In this document: positions 1-11,394 of the stretch, one piece after another
Position numbering within the stretch: the first letter of the stretch is position 1
Layout: each line of letters starts with the position of its first letter
Source of the DNA: Corynebacterium sp. ACRPO
GTDB lineage: Bacteria > Actinomycetota > Actinomycetes > Mycobacteriales > Mycobacteriaceae
Direction: 5' to 3'
DNA: 44,591 bases
Assembly (NCBI RefSeq): GCF_022347205.1
Contig: NZ_JAKRNE010000016.1
Location: 1-44,591 of the forward strand
Notes under the pieces: generated by a model
Seen by the model: only the letters and a program-made list of their open reading frames with translations
Databases searched by the model: none
Told to the model about the DNA's origin: nothing
Made by a program: the position numbers and the translations under genes

Positions 1-1325
1 CAGAACTCGGCGAATCCGTCACCGAAGGCACCATCACCCAGTGGCTGAAGTCCGTCGGCGACACCGTCGAGGTAGACGAACCACTGCTCGAGGTCTCCAC
101 CGACAAGGTCGACACCGAAATCCCTTCCCCCGTAGCAGGCACCCTGGTAGAAATCCTCGCCGACGAGGACGACACCATCGAGGTCGGCGAAGTCATCGCC
201 CGCATCGGCGACGAAAACGCCACCGCATCCTCCTCCGAGGCCAAGCCAGAGCCACAGGAAGAAAAGAAGGAAGAGCCCAAGGCAGAAGAAAAGGAAGAGA
301 AGAAGCCAGAACCGAAGGCTGAGGAGAAGAAGGAGTCCAAGCAGGATTCCTCCCTGAACACCTCTGCCAAGGTCAACAATGGCGACAACGTTCCTTATGT
401 CACCCCACTGGTACGCAAGCTGGCTGAAAAGCACGGCGTAGACCTCAACACCGTTGAGGGCACCGGCGTCGGCGGCCGTATCCGCAAGCAGGACGTGCTC
501 GCCGCTGCTGGTGAGGGCGATGCACCTGCCAAGTCTGGCGCACAGTCCGATAACTCCCCGCGCGCTCGTTGGTCCACCAAGTCCGTGGATCCGGCCAAGC
601 AGGAGCTCATCGGCACCACCCAGAAGGTCAACCGCATCCGCGAAATCACCGCCGCCAAGATGGTCGAGGCGCTGCAGATTTCTGCGCAGCTTACCCACGT
701 TCAGGAAGTCGACATGACTGCCATCTGGGATATGCGCAAGAAGAACAAGCAGGCGTTCATCGACAAGCACGGTGCCAACCTGTCCTTCCTGCCATTCATC
801 GTGAAGGCTACAGCCGAGGCTCTGGTCTCCCACCCGAACGTCAATGCGTCTTATAACCCAGAGACCAAGGAGATGACCTACCACTCGGACGTCAACATCG
901 CTATCGCCGTTGACACCCCGAAGGGCCTGCTCACCCCGGTCATCCACAAGGTACAGGATATGACCCTGCCGCAGATCGCTCAGCAGATTGCAGAGCTGGC
1001 CGATAAGGCCCGCAATAACAAGCTGAAGCCGAACGATCTCACCGGTGCTACCTTCACCGTGACCAACATCGGTTCCGAGGGCGCCATGCTCGATACCCCG
1101 ATCTTGGTTCCGCCACAGGCCGGCATCCTGGGCACCGCGGCTATCGAAAAGCGCCCGGTCGTTGTCAACGAGAACGGCCAGGACGCCATCGCCATCCGCC
1201 AGATGTGCTACCTGCCATTCACCTACGATCACCAGGTAGTTGACGGTGCGGACGCGGGCCGCTTCATCACCACCATCAAGGACCGCCTGCAGACCGCTGA
1301 CTTCCAGGCAGACCTCGAAGTCTAA
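1..1325 (+). CDS. sucB: Dihydrolipoamide acyltransferase E2 (SucB/DlaT type), 3' part
   Basis: The reading frame is open from base 3, so the 5' end lies outside the window and 440 residues are visible. E2 carries acyl groups on a lipoyl arm between the E1 and E3 subunits of 2-oxoacid dehydrogenase complexes. A lipoyl domain comes first, with the lipoylation motif STDKVDTE (Lys at visible residue 35, bases 105-107). A long Glu/Lys/Pro-rich swinging linker follows (bases about 235-350), then a peripheral subunit-binding domain (bases about 390-510, VTPLVRKLAEKHGVDL) and a C-terminal acyltransferase domain ending in the catalytic DHQVVDG motif (His codon at 1230). In Corynebacterium one E2 serves the pyruvate and 2-oxoglutarate complexes and has several lipoyl domains; only the last is visible here. 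The lipoate synthesis genes lie downstream, which fits. Family identity is certain; the gene name rests on synteny. Confidence 0.93.
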   Translation, partial: ELGESVTEGTITQWLKSVGDTVEVDEPLLEVSTDKVDTEIPSPVAGTLVEILADEDDTIEVGEVIARIGDENATASSSEAKPEPQEEKKEEPKAEEKEEKKPEPKAEEKKESKQDSSLNTSAKVNNGDNVPYVTPLVRKLAEKHGVDLNTVEGTGVGGRIRKQDVLAAAGEGDAPAKSGAQSDNSPRARWSTKSVDPAKQELIGTTQKVNRIREITAAKMVEALQISAQLTHVQEVDMTAIWDMRKKNKQAFIDKHGANLSFLPFIVKATAEALVSHPNVNASYNPETKEMTYHSDVNIAIAVDTPKGLLTPVIHKVQDMTLPQIAQQIAELADKARNNKLKPNDLTGATFTVTNIGSEGAMLDTPILVPPQAGILGTAAIEKRPVVVNENGQDAIAIRQMCYLPFTYDHQVVDGADAGRFITTIKDRLQTADFQADLEV

Positions 1326-1341
1326 AGGTTCTATCGCCACT

Positions 1342-1380
1342 TAAAGCCTCTTAGCCCCACTGCGGGGCTAAGAGGCTTTA
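1342..1380 (+). terminator. Perfect 17-bp hairpin after the E2 gene
   Basis: Bases 1342-1358 and 1364-1380 are perfect inverted complements around a 5-base loop, beginning 16 bases after the E2 stop codon. The left arm starts with TAAAG and the right arm ends in CTTTA, so it could act in both directions. There is no long T-run behind it. Confidence 0.75.
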
Positions 1381-1407
1381 GCTATATCTGGGGTGCCAAG
1401 TGGGGGT

Positions 1408-1445
1408 GATGGATCCAAAAAGGCCGGACTAATCCATCCCTTTTT
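1408..1445 (+). terminator. Weaker hairpin followed by CC and five T
   Basis: GATGGAT (1408-1414) pairs with ATCCATC (1432-1438) around a 17-base loop, followed by CC and then TTTTT (1441-1445). It could be a backup terminator for the E2 transcript or an attenuator in the gcvP leader. The stem is only 7 bp, so the call is tentative. Confidence 0.35.
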
Positions 1446-1566
1446 ATTCGATGTGTTGGGGGAGACTTGCCCCTAAGCCCATGGTGAGCGCACTGGGTGC
1501 AGTTCTATACAGTGACGCGCTGCATAAAAGTTTCCAAAGCGGGATCGGCTCACCCATTGTTAAACA

Positions 1567-1572
1567 TATAAT
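1567..1572 (+). promoter_or_regulatory. Consensus -10 box upstream of gcvP
   Basis: TATAAT lies 47 bases before the gcvP start codon. No good -35 hexamer stands 16-18 bases upstream, so if active it is a -10-driven or activator-dependent promoter. It implies that gcvPTH is transcribed separately from the E2 gene. Confidence 0.45.
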
Positions 1573-1618
1573 TGGGGCGGTTACAGCCACTGTCCCCCTA
1601 TTAAGGAGTCTCACTGAC

Positions 1619-4462
<2,844 letters not shown>

Positions 4463-4464
4463 CC

Positions 4465-5577
4465 ATGACCGAACTACTCACCTCCCCGCTCCATGCCGAG
4501 CACGACAAGCTCGGCGCCACCTTCACGGCCTTCGGCCCGTGGAATATGCCCTTGAAGTACCAGAATGAGCTGGATGAGCACCGCGCGGTGCGTAGCACCG
4601 CTGGCCTCTTTGACCTGTCCCACATGGGCGAAATCTGGGTCAACGGCGCCGACGCCGGCAAGTTCTTGTCCTATGCCTTCATCTCCAACTTCGAGCCCCT
4701 CAAGGTGGGCAAGGCCAAGTACTCCATGATTACCGCTGAAGACGGCGGCATCATCGATGACCTGATTACCTACCGCTTTGAAGAGGACAAATTCCTCGTC
4801 GTCCCGAATGCCGGCAACGCCGATACCGTGTGGGACGAGCTCAATAAGCGCGCCGAGGGCTTCGATGTTTCCCTGAAGAACGAGTCCCGTGACGTCGCCA
4901 TGATCGCCGTCCAGGGCCCTAAGGCCGCAGAAATCCTCGTCCCGCTGGTAGAAGACAATAAGCAGGACGAGGTATATAACCTCGGCTACTACGCTGCCAC
5001 CATGGGCAAGGTAGCGCGCACCTTCGCCATTATCGCGCGCACCGGCTACACCGGTGAGGATGGCTTCGAGCTCATCGTGTATAACTCCGATGCCCCACAG
5101 CTGTGGGAAGAACTGCTCAAGGCCGGCGCGGAATACGACCTCAAGCCGTGCGGTCTTGCCGCCCGCGATTCCCTGCGCCTCGAGGCCGGCATGCCGCTCT
5201 ACGGCAACGAGCTCTCTCGCGATATCACCCCGGTAGAGGCGGGCATGGCGCGTGCCTTTGCCAAGAAGGAGGCCGATTTCGTCGGCGCCGAGGTCATCCG
5301 CCAGCGCGCCGCCGACGGCCCACAGGTGGCTATCACCGGTCTCACCTCCACGCAGCGCCGCGCCGCGCGCGCCGGAGCCGAAGTATTCGTGGGAGACAAG
5401 AAGGTCGGAACGGTCACCTCCGGCCAGCCTTCCCCCACCCTGGGACACCCAGTGGCCATCGCGCTGCTGGAAACCAGCGCTGAACTCGAGCCCGGCGCCG
5501 AAGTCGAGGTAGAGATCCGCGGCAAGCGCTATCCTTTTGAAGTAACCGCGTTGCCGTTCTACAAGCGCGATAAGTAA
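4465..5577 (+). CDS. gcvT: Aminomethyltransferase, T protein of glycine cleavage
   Basis: The T protein releases ammonia from aminomethyl-lipoyl-GcvH and transfers the one-carbon unit to tetrahydrofolate. The product is 370 residues, typical for the family. The conserved GGIIDDLITYR block contains the catalytic Asp. ARTGYTGEDGFE, GLAARDSLRLEAGMPLYGNE and ITPVEAG match the folate-binding core. The usual N-terminal AGWEMP-like motif is altered to GPWNMPLKYQ, a mild deviation. The start codon lies 2 bases after the gcvP stop, and its Shine-Dalgarno sequence (GAGGAG) is inside the last gcvP codons, so translation is probably coupled. Confidence 0.96.
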   Translation: MTELLTSPLHAEHDKLGATFTAFGPWNMPLKYQNELDEHRAVRSTAGLFDLSHMGEIWVNGADAGKFLSYAFISNFEPLKVGKAKYSMITAEDGGIIDDLITYRFEEDKFLVVPNAGNADTVWDELNKRAEGFDVSLKNESRDVAMIAVQGPKAAEILVPLVEDNKQDEVYNLGYYAATMGKVARTFAIIARTGYTGEDGFELIVYNSDAPQLWEELLKAGAEYDLKPCGLAARDSLRLEAGMPLYGNELSRDITPVEAGMARAFAKKEADFVGAEVIRQRAADGPQVAITGLTSTQRRAARAGAEVFVGDKKVGTVTSGQPSPTLGHPVAIALLETSAELEPGAEVEVEIRGKRYPFEVTALPFYKRDK

Positions 5578-5613
5578 ACACTTTCTCAACCAGCCCGAAA
5601 GGACTACATCACC

Positions 5614-6006
5614 ATGGCTACCCTTCCACAAGATTTCTCCTACTCCGAAGACCACGAGTGGGTCAACGCCACCGCTGACGCCGTCGCAGGCGCTACCGTG
5701 CGCATCGGCATTACCTCCGTCGCTGCCGATCGCCTGGGCGAGGTTGTCTTTGCCGAGCTACCGGAGGTGGGCGATACCGTCACCGCCGGCGAGTCCTGCG
5801 GCGAAGTCGAATCCACCAAGTCCGTCTCTGACCTCTATTCCCCTGTCACCGGCACCGTCAAGGCCGTCAACGAGGCCGTGCACGATGACTACGCGGTCAT
5901 CAACAACGACCCGTTCGGTGAGGGCTGGCTCTTCGAGGTCGAGGTAGATGAGGCCGGCGAGCTCATGGACGCCGCCGCCTACGCATCCGCCAACGGCCTA
6001 GACTAA
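5614..6006 (+). CDS. gcvH: Glycine cleavage H protein
   Basis: This is the lipoyl carrier that shuttles the aminomethyl group between the P, T and L proteins. At 130 residues it has normal length. The motif [18 protein letters not shown] contains the lipoylated lysine at residue 69, and the N-terminal SEDHEWV motif is present. The start follows GAAAGGA (5597-5603) with a gap of 36 bases from gcvT, so it is the third gene of one operon. It needs the lipoate made by the lipB and lipA products directly downstream. The L protein (lipoamide dehydrogenase) is not in the window. Confidence 0.97.
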   Translation: MATLPQDFSYSEDHEWVNATADAVAGATVRIGITSVAADRLGEVVFAELPEVGDTVTAGESCGEVESTKSVSDLYSPVTGTVKAVNEAVHDDYAVINNDPFGEGWLFEVEVDEAGELMDAAAYASANGLD

Positions 6007-6017
6007 TTCGGCCCCAC

Positions 6018-6048
6018 GCGGGAGGGTGTGCCACGCGCATCCTCCCGC
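6018..6048 (+). terminator. Hairpin after gcvH
   Basis: GCGGGAGG (6018-6025) pairs with CCTCCCGC (6041-6048) around a 15-base loop and is followed by TTTGCTTTG. It probably ends the gcvPTH transcript before lipB. Confidence 0.6.
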
Positions 6049-6086
6049 TTTGCTTTGCCCACCGCACCAGAGGAAACTTTGAGGCT

Positions 6087-6890
6087 ATGACTGCACCACG
6101 CGATCCTTTCTTCCCCGCCGAGCGCTCTATCCGCGCCTCCGATAAGCCACTAGAGGTCCGTTTCCTGGGCCGGATGGACTACCAGGAGGCGTGGGATTAC
6201 CAGGCCGAGGTAGCGGCCGCCCGCGCCAAGGGCGAGCAGGGCGACGTGGTGCTCGTGGTCGAGCATCCCAATATCTATACCGCCGGCAAGCGCACCCAGC
6301 CAGAGGATATGCCGGATAATGGCCTGCCCGTTATCACCGTGGACCGCGGCGGGCGCATTACCTGGCATGGCGAGGGCCAGCTGGTTATCTATCCCATTGT
6401 CAAGCTGGCAGAGCCTGTCGACGTCGTCGACTATGTCCGCCGCTTGGAGGAAGCCACCATCCAGACGGTTCGCCAGATGGGGGTGACCACCGCTGGGCGC
6501 ATCGACGGCCGCTCGGGTGTATGGGTCCCCTCCACCACCCAGGCCAAGGATCCGGCTGCCCCGAAGCGCGACCGCAAAATTGCCGCGCTGGGCATCCGTA
6601 TTACCCGCGGGGTGACCATGCACGGCTTGGCGCTCAATTGCTGCAATACGTTGGACTATTACGACCACATTGTGGCCTGCGGCATCGATGACGCCGATGT
6701 GACCACCCTGTCTCTGGAACTGGGCCACCAGGTCAGCCTCGAGGACGCCACCCAGCCGCTGTTGGAAGCGCTGGACGACGCCCTCTCGGGCCGCCTCATC
6801 GTTGCCGACCGCACCTTCGGCTCAGCCCCGGATCCCACGAAGCTGGCCAATGAAAGGGCACGGGAGAGGCGTCGGCAAGCGCGGCACTAG
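6087..6890 (+). CDS. lipB: Octanoyltransferase LipB
   Basis: LipB moves octanoate from acyl carrier protein to apo-lipoyl domains, the first step of lipoate assembly. The product has 267 residues. The motifs [26 protein letters not shown] and MHGLALN are typical of the family. The catalytic dyad is visible as Lys164 (in RDRKIAALG) and Cys198 (in HIVACGI); their spacing of 34 residues equals that of the E. coli and M. tuberculosis enzymes. A short Thr/Lys/Pro insert precedes the Lys motif. The C-terminal tail is long and basic. The gene lies between gcvH and lipA in the same orientation. Confidence 0.96.
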   Translation: MTAPRDPFFPAERSIRASDKPLEVRFLGRMDYQEAWDYQAEVAAARAKGEQGDVVLVVEHPNIYTAGKRTQPEDMPDNGLPVITVDRGGRITWHGEGQLVIYPIVKLAEPVDVVDYVRRLEEATIQTVRQMGVTTAGRIDGRSGVWVPSTTQAKDPAAPKRDRKIAALGIRITRGVTMHGLALNCCNTLDYYDHIVACGIDDADVTTLSLELGHQVSLEDATQPLLEALDDALSGRLIVADRTFGSAPDPTKLANERARERRRQARH

Positions 6891-6976
6891 CCCTCGTTCG
6901 GGGCTGGCGCGGAATAGGATGTGACCCTGGCGACTTATACCTAGAAGAGCTATTAGCCATCACCACCATCAACCGA

Positions 6977-6982
6977 TAAAGT
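6977..6982 (+). promoter_or_regulatory. Possible -10 box of a leaderless lipA transcript
   Basis: TAAAGT lies 8 bases before the GTG start of lipA, with TTAGCC 18 bases upstream as a weak -35. No Shine-Dalgarno sequence stands before the GTG. The transcript may therefore start at or next to the start codon, as is common in corynebacteria. Confidence 0.35.
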
Positions 6983-6990
6983 GAGTTTTT

Positions 6991-8082
6991 GTGACTGTAA
7001 AGCCTGAAGGACGCAAGATGCTCCGCATTGAAAAGAAGAATGCGGAGTCACCCATCGAACAAAAGCCACGCTGGATTCGCAACCAGGTCCGCACCGGCCC
7101 GGGCTACGAGGACATGAAGTCCCGCGTGGCCGGCGCCTCCCTGCACACCGTGTGCCAAGAGGCAGGCTGCCCGAATATCCACGAGTGCTGGGAATCCCGC
7201 GAGGCTACGTTCCTTATCGGTGGCGATAAGTGCACCCGCCGCTGCGACTTCTGCGATATTGCCACCGGCAAGCCGGAAGAACTCGACCGCGACGAGCCGC
7301 GCCGCGTGGCCGAAAATATCCGGGAAATGGACCTTAACTACACCACCATTACCGGCGTTACCCGCGACGATCTCCCGGATGAGGGCGCATGGCTCTATGC
7401 CGAGGTGGTGCGCAAGATTCACGAGCTTAACCCGCATACCGGCGTGGAAAACCTCACCCCGGATTTCTCCGGCAAGCCGGACCTGCTCGAGGAGGTCTTC
7501 GAGGCTAAGCCAGAGGTCTTCGCCCATAACCTGGAGACCGTGCCGCGCATCTTTAAGCGCATCCGCCCGGCCTTCCGCTACGAGCGCTCTCTGGACGTAA
7601 TCCGCCAGGCCCACGACTATGGCCTGATTACCAAGTCCAACCTGATTTTGGGCATGGGCGAGACCGAGGATGAGGTCGAGGAAGCATTGCGTGACCTGCG
7701 CTCTGCCGGCTGCGATATCATCACCATCACCCAGTACCTGCGCCCCGGCCCGCGCTTCCACCCGATTGAGCGCTGGGTGCGCCCAGAGGAATTCGTCGCC
7801 CACTCCAAGCTGGCCAAGGAGCTCGGCTTCGGCGGCGTCATGTCCGGCCCGCTGGTGCGCTCGTCCTACCGCGCCGGCCGCCTCTACGTGCAGGCCATGG
7901 AAAAGCGCGGCTTCGAGCTTCCAGAAAACCTCAAGCACCTGGCCGAGACCTCCCAGGGTGCCACCGCCCAAGAGGCCTCCACCCTGCTGGAGAAGTACGG
8001 CCCCTCGGAAGAGACTCCAGTGACCACCCGCATGGCCAAGACCCCGGCTAATGCGAATTCGGCGGCGGCCACCATCCGCTAA
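6991..8082 (+). CDS. lipA: Lipoyl synthase LipA (radical SAM)
   Basis: LipA inserts two sulfur atoms into protein-bound octanoyl chains using two [4Fe-4S] clusters. The product has 363 residues. The auxiliary-cluster cysteines are C55, C60 and C66 ([12 protein letters not shown]). The radical-SAM cluster cysteines are C81, C85 and C88 (CTRRCDFC). The C-terminal [10 protein letters not shown] motif contains the Ser ligand of the auxiliary cluster. The start is GTG with no clear ribosome-binding site. The extra C-terminal stretch of about 45 residues is low in complexity. With lipB it supplies lipoate to the E2 and GcvH proteins encoded just upstream. Confidence 0.97.
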   Translation: MTVKPEGRKMLRIEKKNAESPIEQKPRWIRNQVRTGPGYEDMKSRVAGASLHTVCQEAGCPNIHECWESREATFLIGGDKCTRRCDFCDIATGKPEELDRDEPRRVAENIREMDLNYTTITGVTRDDLPDEGAWLYAEVVRKIHELNPHTGVENLTPDFSGKPDLLEEVFEAKPEVFAHNLETVPRIFKRIRPAFRYERSLDVIRQAHDYGLITKSNLILGMGETEDEVEEALRDLRSAGCDIITITQYLRPGPRFHPIERWVRPEEFVAHSKLAKELGFGGVMSGPLVRSSYRAGRLYVQAMEKRGFELPENLKHLAETSQGATAQEASTLLEKYGPSEETPVTTRMAKTPANANSAAATIR

Positions 8083-8097
8083 ACCGAACGTTTTCAT

Positions 8098-8128
8098 AAC
8101 GGCCTGCGCTTTTCGCGTGGGCCGTTTT
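8098..8128 (+). terminator. Rho-independent terminator of lipA
   Basis: AACGGCC (8098-8104) pairs with GGCCGTT (8120-8126). The stem is extended inward by five further pairs including wobbles, the loop is TTTTC, and T residues follow. It begins 16 bases after the lipA stop codon. Confidence 0.75.
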
Positions 8129-8163
8129 AACATTTATGCCCGTTGACCTTTAAAGTAGGAGCC

Positions 8164-8949
8164 ATGGCGAAAGATGACAAGGCAGCACTAAAGGCTGCAA
8201 AGAAGCAAGAACGCGCGGCCAAGCGCCAGCAGCGTAAGCAAACCTGGTCCCAGATGTGGCAAGCATTCAATATGCAGCGCAAGCAGGATAAGGCGCTTAT
8301 CCCCATCATGCTGGGTGCCTTCCTGGGCATGGGCTTGCTCTTCTTCCTCATTGGCCTGCTTTTTAGCGGCCAGTGGTTCATGCTCATCCTCGGCTTGGGC
8401 ATCGGCGCGCTGCTCGCCATGTTCCTCTTTACCCGCCGCCTTGAGCGCGATATGTACAAGCGCGTAGAAGACCAGCCGGGCGCTGCCGGCTGGGCGCTGG
8501 AACAGCAGCTGCGCAATACCGTGGGCATCGTGTGGTCCGTAAAGACCGGTGTGGCCGCCACCCGCCAACAGGATCTTATCCACCGCGTCATCGGCAACGC
8601 CGGCGTCATCTTCGTTTGCGAGGGCAATAAGAACCGCGTACGCCCCACCTTGAACCAGCTTAAGAAGCGTGTAGACAAGATCGCCGGCGGCGTTCCCATC
8701 TACGAGATCTTCGTGGGCAACGGCGAGGACGAGGTTCCCGTATCCAAGCTGCGCAATAAGGTCATGAAGCTGCCGCGCAACTTCAATAAGAACGAAACCT
8801 ACGACAACATCCGCCGCATCGAGGCCATGGATTCCATGCCGGGTACCACCCCGGGCATGCCCAAGGGCCCAATGCCCCACCAGGCCCAGAACATGGCCGG
8901 CATGAACCGCCGCATGCGCCGCGCCCAGCAGCGCAAGAAGAATAAATAA
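8164..8949 (+). CDS. DUF4191 family membrane protein
   Basis: This 261-residue protein is found next to lipA in actinobacteria; its function is unknown. The N-terminus is strongly basic (MAKDDKAALKAAKKQERAAK). Two adjacent hydrophobic segments follow (about residues 44-62 and 68-86), then a soluble domain and a Met/Pro/Gly-rich tail ending in basic residues. I chose the ATG at 8164 over the in-frame TTG at 8143 because the family N-terminus is MAK and a purine-rich AAAGTAGGAG precedes it, although the spacing is tight. A strong shared terminator separates it from the convergent RDD gene. Confidence 0.85.
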   Translation: MAKDDKAALKAAKKQERAAKRQQRKQTWSQMWQAFNMQRKQDKALIPIMLGAFLGMGLLFFLIGLLFSGQWFMLILGLGIGALLAMFLFTRRLERDMYKRVEDQPGAAGWALEQQLRNTVGIVWSVKTGVAATRQQDLIHRVIGNAGVIFVCEGNKNRVRPTLNQLKKRVDKIAGGVPIYEIFVGNGEDEVPVSKLRNKVMKLPRNFNKNETYDNIRRIEAMDSMPGTTPGMPKGPMPHQAQNMAGMNRRMRRAQQRKKNK

Positions 8950-8961
8950 GCGCCTAAAGCT

Positions 8962-8997
8962 AATCCCTGCTACACCGTCGACGGCGTAGCAGGGATT
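8962..8997. terminator. Bidirectional terminator between convergent genes
   Basis: AATCCCTGCTAC (8962-8973) pairs perfectly with GTAGCAGGGATT (8986-8997). The apex contains the palindrome CCGTCGACGG (8975-8984), and TTCTT follows on the plus strand. It serves the DUF4191 gene and the convergent RDD gene. Confidence 0.8.
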
Positions 8998-9024
8998 TTC
9001 TTATGCCCAGAAAAGTCGGGCACC

Positions 9025-9498
9025 TTAGGAGCGAATGACGATGGTGCCGGTGGCGCGGTCGTGCATGCCGCGTCCATCCGCATCAACCATGGCCGCTGGG
9101 AACAGCACACCGGTGAGCACCGTGCGCAGCGCCGCGCGCCATAGGCCCACGCGGGCACCGGGGACGTCGAGTCGCGCCACGCCCATCCCCAGCAGCAGCA
9201 TGCCGGGGGTGCGGGCAAAGAGCCAGCCACACACAATGCCCATGATGACCCACAGGGCGTAGCCCAAGAAAGCCACACCGCCGAGTTCCGTAGTAAACAT
9301 GTGGATGAGGTTGGCGATGAGCATGCACACGATCCAGTCAATCGCCACAGCGCCGGCGCGGCGGCCAACGGAAGCTAGTGACCCCGGTCCGGACTCCGGA
9401 AGACCCAGCTTTTCTCCCGGCCAGCGGCCGGGGCCTTCCATGTCATCGTATTCGCCCGGAATATTCGGCCCGTCGAGCCACGTACGCTTATCTGCCAT
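9025..9498 (-). CDS. RDD family membrane protein
   Basis: The product is 157 residues. The start at 9498 gives MADKRTWLDGPNIPGEYDD, the usual beginning of corynebacterial members; longer in-frame versions run back across the glnA promoter and are not credible. A soluble N-terminal part ends in SLASVGRRAGAVAIDW, where the family's Arg and Asp residues sit in the first membrane segment. Two or three hydrophobic segments follow (about 52-70, 75-97 and 117-135). The C-terminus DGRGMHDRATGTIVI is the conserved RDD end. The function of this family is not settled. Confidence 0.85.
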   Translation of the reverse strand: MADKRTWLDGPNIPGEYDDMEGPGRWPGEKLGLPESGPGSLASVGRRAGAVAIDWIVCMLIANLIHMFTTELGGVAFLGYALWVIMGIVCGWLFARTPGMLLLGMGVARLDVPGARVGLWRAALRTVLTGVLFPAAMVDADGRGMHDRATGTIVIRS

Positions 9499-9570
9499 GC
9501 TCACCAATCTAGCGGGCACAAAGTGAGATGTGAAACGAGGGGAATCGCGATGCCAACGGTAGGAACCTAG

Positions 9571-9590
9571 TAGGCTATAGAGAGACAATT
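9571..9590 (+). promoter_or_regulatory. Probable glnA promoter region with an AmtR-like half-site
   Basis: TAGGCT (9571-9576) and TATAGA (9576-9581) are overlapping -10 candidates 36-46 bases before glnA. CTAT at 9575 followed six bases later by ACAA resembles a degraded CTAT-N6-ATAG site of the nitrogen regulator AmtR. The match is partial and the -35 is poor. Confidence 0.3.
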
Positions 9591-9616
9591 CACCGGTCAA
9601 CAACGAGGAGACAAAC

Positions 9617-11050
9617 GTGTCTTTCGAGACAGTGCAGGACATCGTCCAATTTATTAAGGACGAGGACGTAAAGTTCGTCGATATCCGCTTTACGGACGTC
9701 CCAGGCACCGAGCACCACTTTTCCATCCCAGCAGATGAGTTCACCGTAGAAGATGCCGAAACTGGCCTTGCCTTCGACGGCTCCTCTATCCGCGGATTCA
9801 CCACCATCGATGAGTCCGATATGACCCTGCTGCCGGATCCAGCCACCGCGCATATCGATCCGTTCCGCACGGCCAAGACCCTGAACATCAAGTTCTTCGT
9901 CCACGACCCATTTACCTTTGAGCCTTTCTCCCGCGACCCGCGCAACATCGCACGCAAGGCGGAAGAGTACCTGCAGTCCACCGGCATTGCCGATACCTGC
10001 AACTTCGGCGCCGAGGCCGAGTTCTATCTCTTTGACTCCGTCCGCTTTGGCACCGACGTCCAGCACGGCTTCTACGAGGTGGATTCCGATGAAGGTTGGT
10101 GGAACCGCGATAGCGAGACCAACTTCGACGGCACTCCGAACACCGGCTACAAGACCCGCATGAAGGGCGGCTACTTCCCCACCGCGCCGTATGACAAGCA
10201 CGGTGAGGTGCGCGACGCCATGGTAGAGAACCTGCAAAAGGTTGGCTTCCAAATCGAGCGCTTCCACCACGAGGTCGGCGCCGGCCAGAATGAGATCAAC
10301 TACCGCTTTAACTCCATGTTGCACGCGGGCGATGACATCCAGACCTTCAAGTACGTGATTAAGCAGACTGCGGCACAGTGGGGCAAGACCGCAACCTTCA
10401 TGCCCAAGCCGCTGGCTGGCGATAATGGTTCCGGTATGCACGCCCACATGTCCCTGTGGAAGGACGGCAAGCCTCTCTTCCACGACGAGGCTGGCTACGC
10501 GGGCCTGTCCGATATCGCCCGCTACTACATCGGTGGCATCCTCCACCACGCTGGTGCCGTTCTTGCGTTCACCAACCCGACGCTGAACTCCTACCACCGC
10601 CTGGTGCCGGGCTTCGAGGCCCCGATTAACCTGGTCTACTCCCAGCGCAACCGCTCGGCCGCCATCCGTATCCCGATTACCGGTTCCAACCCGAAGGCCA
10701 AGCGCATCGAGTTCCGCGCTCCGGACCCATCCGGCAACCCTTACTTGGGCTTTGCCGCCATGATGATGGCCGGCATCGACGGCGTAAAGAACCGCATTGA
10801 GCCGCACGCTCCAGTTGATAAGGACCTCTACGAGCTGCCGCCGGCAGAGGCTGAGTCCATCCCACAGGCACCGACCTCCCTCGAGGCTTCCCTGAAGGCC
10901 CTGCAGGAGGACATGGACTTCCTCACCGAAGGCGATGTCTTCACCGAGGATCTCATCGAGACCTACATCAACTACAAGTACGAAAACGAGATTAACCCGG
11001 TCCGCCTGCGTCCTACCCCGCAGGAATTTGAGATGTACTACGACTGCTAG
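9617..11050 (+). CDS. glnA: Glutamine synthetase, type I-beta
   Basis: The enzyme makes glutamine from glutamate, ammonia and ATP and is the main ammonia-assimilating step under nitrogen limitation. The product has 477 residues, the full I-beta length. The start is GTG, preceded by GAGGAG (9605-9610) with a spacing of 6. Visible motifs are [11 protein letters not shown], the metal and ATP block [44 protein letters not shown] and NRSAAIRIP. Tyr405 in KDLYELPP is the adenylylation site, so activity should be controlled by GlnE, encoded about 9 kb downstream. Two terminator-like hairpins follow it. Confidence 0.98.
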   Translation: MSFETVQDIVQFIKDEDVKFVDIRFTDVPGTEHHFSIPADEFTVEDAETGLAFDGSSIRGFTTIDESDMTLLPDPATAHIDPFRTAKTLNIKFFVHDPFTFEPFSRDPRNIARKAEEYLQSTGIADTCNFGAEAEFYLFDSVRFGTDVQHGFYEVDSDEGWWNRDSETNFDGTPNTGYKTRMKGGYFPTAPYDKHGEVRDAMVENLQKVGFQIERFHHEVGAGQNEINYRFNSMLHAGDDIQTFKYVIKQTAAQWGKTATFMPKPLAGDNGSGMHAHMSLWKDGKPLFHDEAGYAGLSDIARYYIGGILHHAGAVLAFTNPTLNSYHRLVPGFEAPINLVYSQRNRSAAIRIPITGSNPKAKRIEFRAPDPSGNPYLGFAAMMMAGIDGVKNRIEPHAPVDKDLYELPPAEAESIPQAPTSLEASLKALQEDMDFLTEGDVFTEDLIETYINYKYENEINPVRLRPTPQEFEMYYDC

Positions 11051-11099
11051 AGCTGCGCTTGCCGACGCCCCCTCTCGCCACCGGCTTTCCGCCTTCCTA

Positions 11100-11170
11100 G
11101 GCTCCCAAATTGCTGAGTGCCGATTGGGGGCTTTGCAGATCCTCTGTGCACTTTGGATTCAGAGGTTTTA
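11100..11170 (+). terminator. Tandem terminator-like hairpins after glnA
   Basis: GCTCCCAA (11101-11108) pairs with TTGGGGGC (11124-11131), with one G-T pair, and is followed by TTT. CCTCTG (11141-11146) pairs with CAGAGG (11160-11165) and is followed by TTTTA. Together they probably insulate glnA from the next gene. Confidence 0.55.
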
Positions 11171-11231
11171 CACCGACTATTGACAAGCGCCCTTGATTCT
11201 TAGCGGTGCCCCACTCCTTGTTAATTGACTA

Positions 11232-11255
11232 CCGCAGCGTTTTCCAAACGCGTGG
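11232..11255. other. Compact hairpin in the abi upstream region
   Basis: CCGC (11232-11235), a bulged A, then GCGTTT (11237-11242) pair with AAACGC (11246-11251) and GTGG (11252-11255) across a 3-base TCC loop. A perfect TTGACA -35-like hexamer stands about 50 bases upstream (11180-11185), but without a good -10. It could be part of a small RNA, or a terminator arm without a T-run. The rest of 11171-11390 contains the paired TGCGCA sites, a -10 box and the leader hairpin listed separately. Confidence 0.35.
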
Positions 11256-11271
11256 CCCGTGAACAAAATTT

Positions 11272-11312
11272 TGCGCAAATGATTACTAAAATTGCGCATT
11301 TTGAGCTATACT
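11272..11312 (+). promoter_or_regulatory. abi promoter with two TGCGCA palindromes 21 bp apart
   Basis: TATACT (11307-11312) is a good -10 box; the -35 is weak (TTACTA, 11283-11288, spacer 18). Two copies of the palindrome TGCGCA, each inside an A/T-rich frame, stand at 11272-11277 and 11293-11298. They are 21 bp apart, which is two turns of the helix, and they flank the weak -35. This is the layout expected of a dimeric repressor or activator site. Confidence 0.45.
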
Positions 11313-11326
11313 TTAGTTAATCGATA

Positions 11327-11370
11327 CCCCCTCCAAGCTTCCCATAAGAACAGCTCAATATGAGAGGGGG
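11327..11370 (+). other. Leader hairpin overlapping the strong Shine-Dalgarno sequence
   Basis: CCCCCTC (11327-11333) pairs with GAGGGGG (11364-11370), and inside the loop AGCT (11336-11339) can pair with AGCT (11353-11356). The right arm is the only strong Shine-Dalgarno-like sequence before the abi gene, so folding would hide it. The hairpin starts about 15 bases after the -10 box, near the predicted 5' end of the transcript. Confidence 0.5.
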
Positions 11371-11379
11371 GGCTTTGCT

Positions 11380-11394
11380 ATGCTGAAGCAATGA
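11380..11394 (+). CDS. Four-codon leader peptide overlapping the abi start
   Basis: ATG at 11380 reads Met-Leu-Lys-Gln-stop. GAGGGGG (11364-11370) stands 9 bases before it, a proper spacing, whereas it is 20 bases from the abi ATG. The TGA stop (11392-11394) overlaps the abi ATG (11391-11393) as ATGA. This looks like a termination-reinitiation device that sets abi translation. It rests on position alone. Confidence 0.4.
   Translation: MLKQ

Noticed and set aside
41..322. 93-codon Arg-rich frame
   Set aside because: It is a shifted reading of the E2 lipoyl domain and its Glu/Lys linker.
1451..1618. N-terminal extension of GcvP by 56 codons
   Set aside because: No ribosome-binding site, no family similarity, and a strong AAGGAG stands before the ATG at 1619, which gives the normal N-terminus.
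1381..1618. Glycine riboswitch upstream of gcvP
   Set aside because: I looked for the conserved gcvT-motif core segments and did not find them; only short hairpins and a TATAAT box are present.
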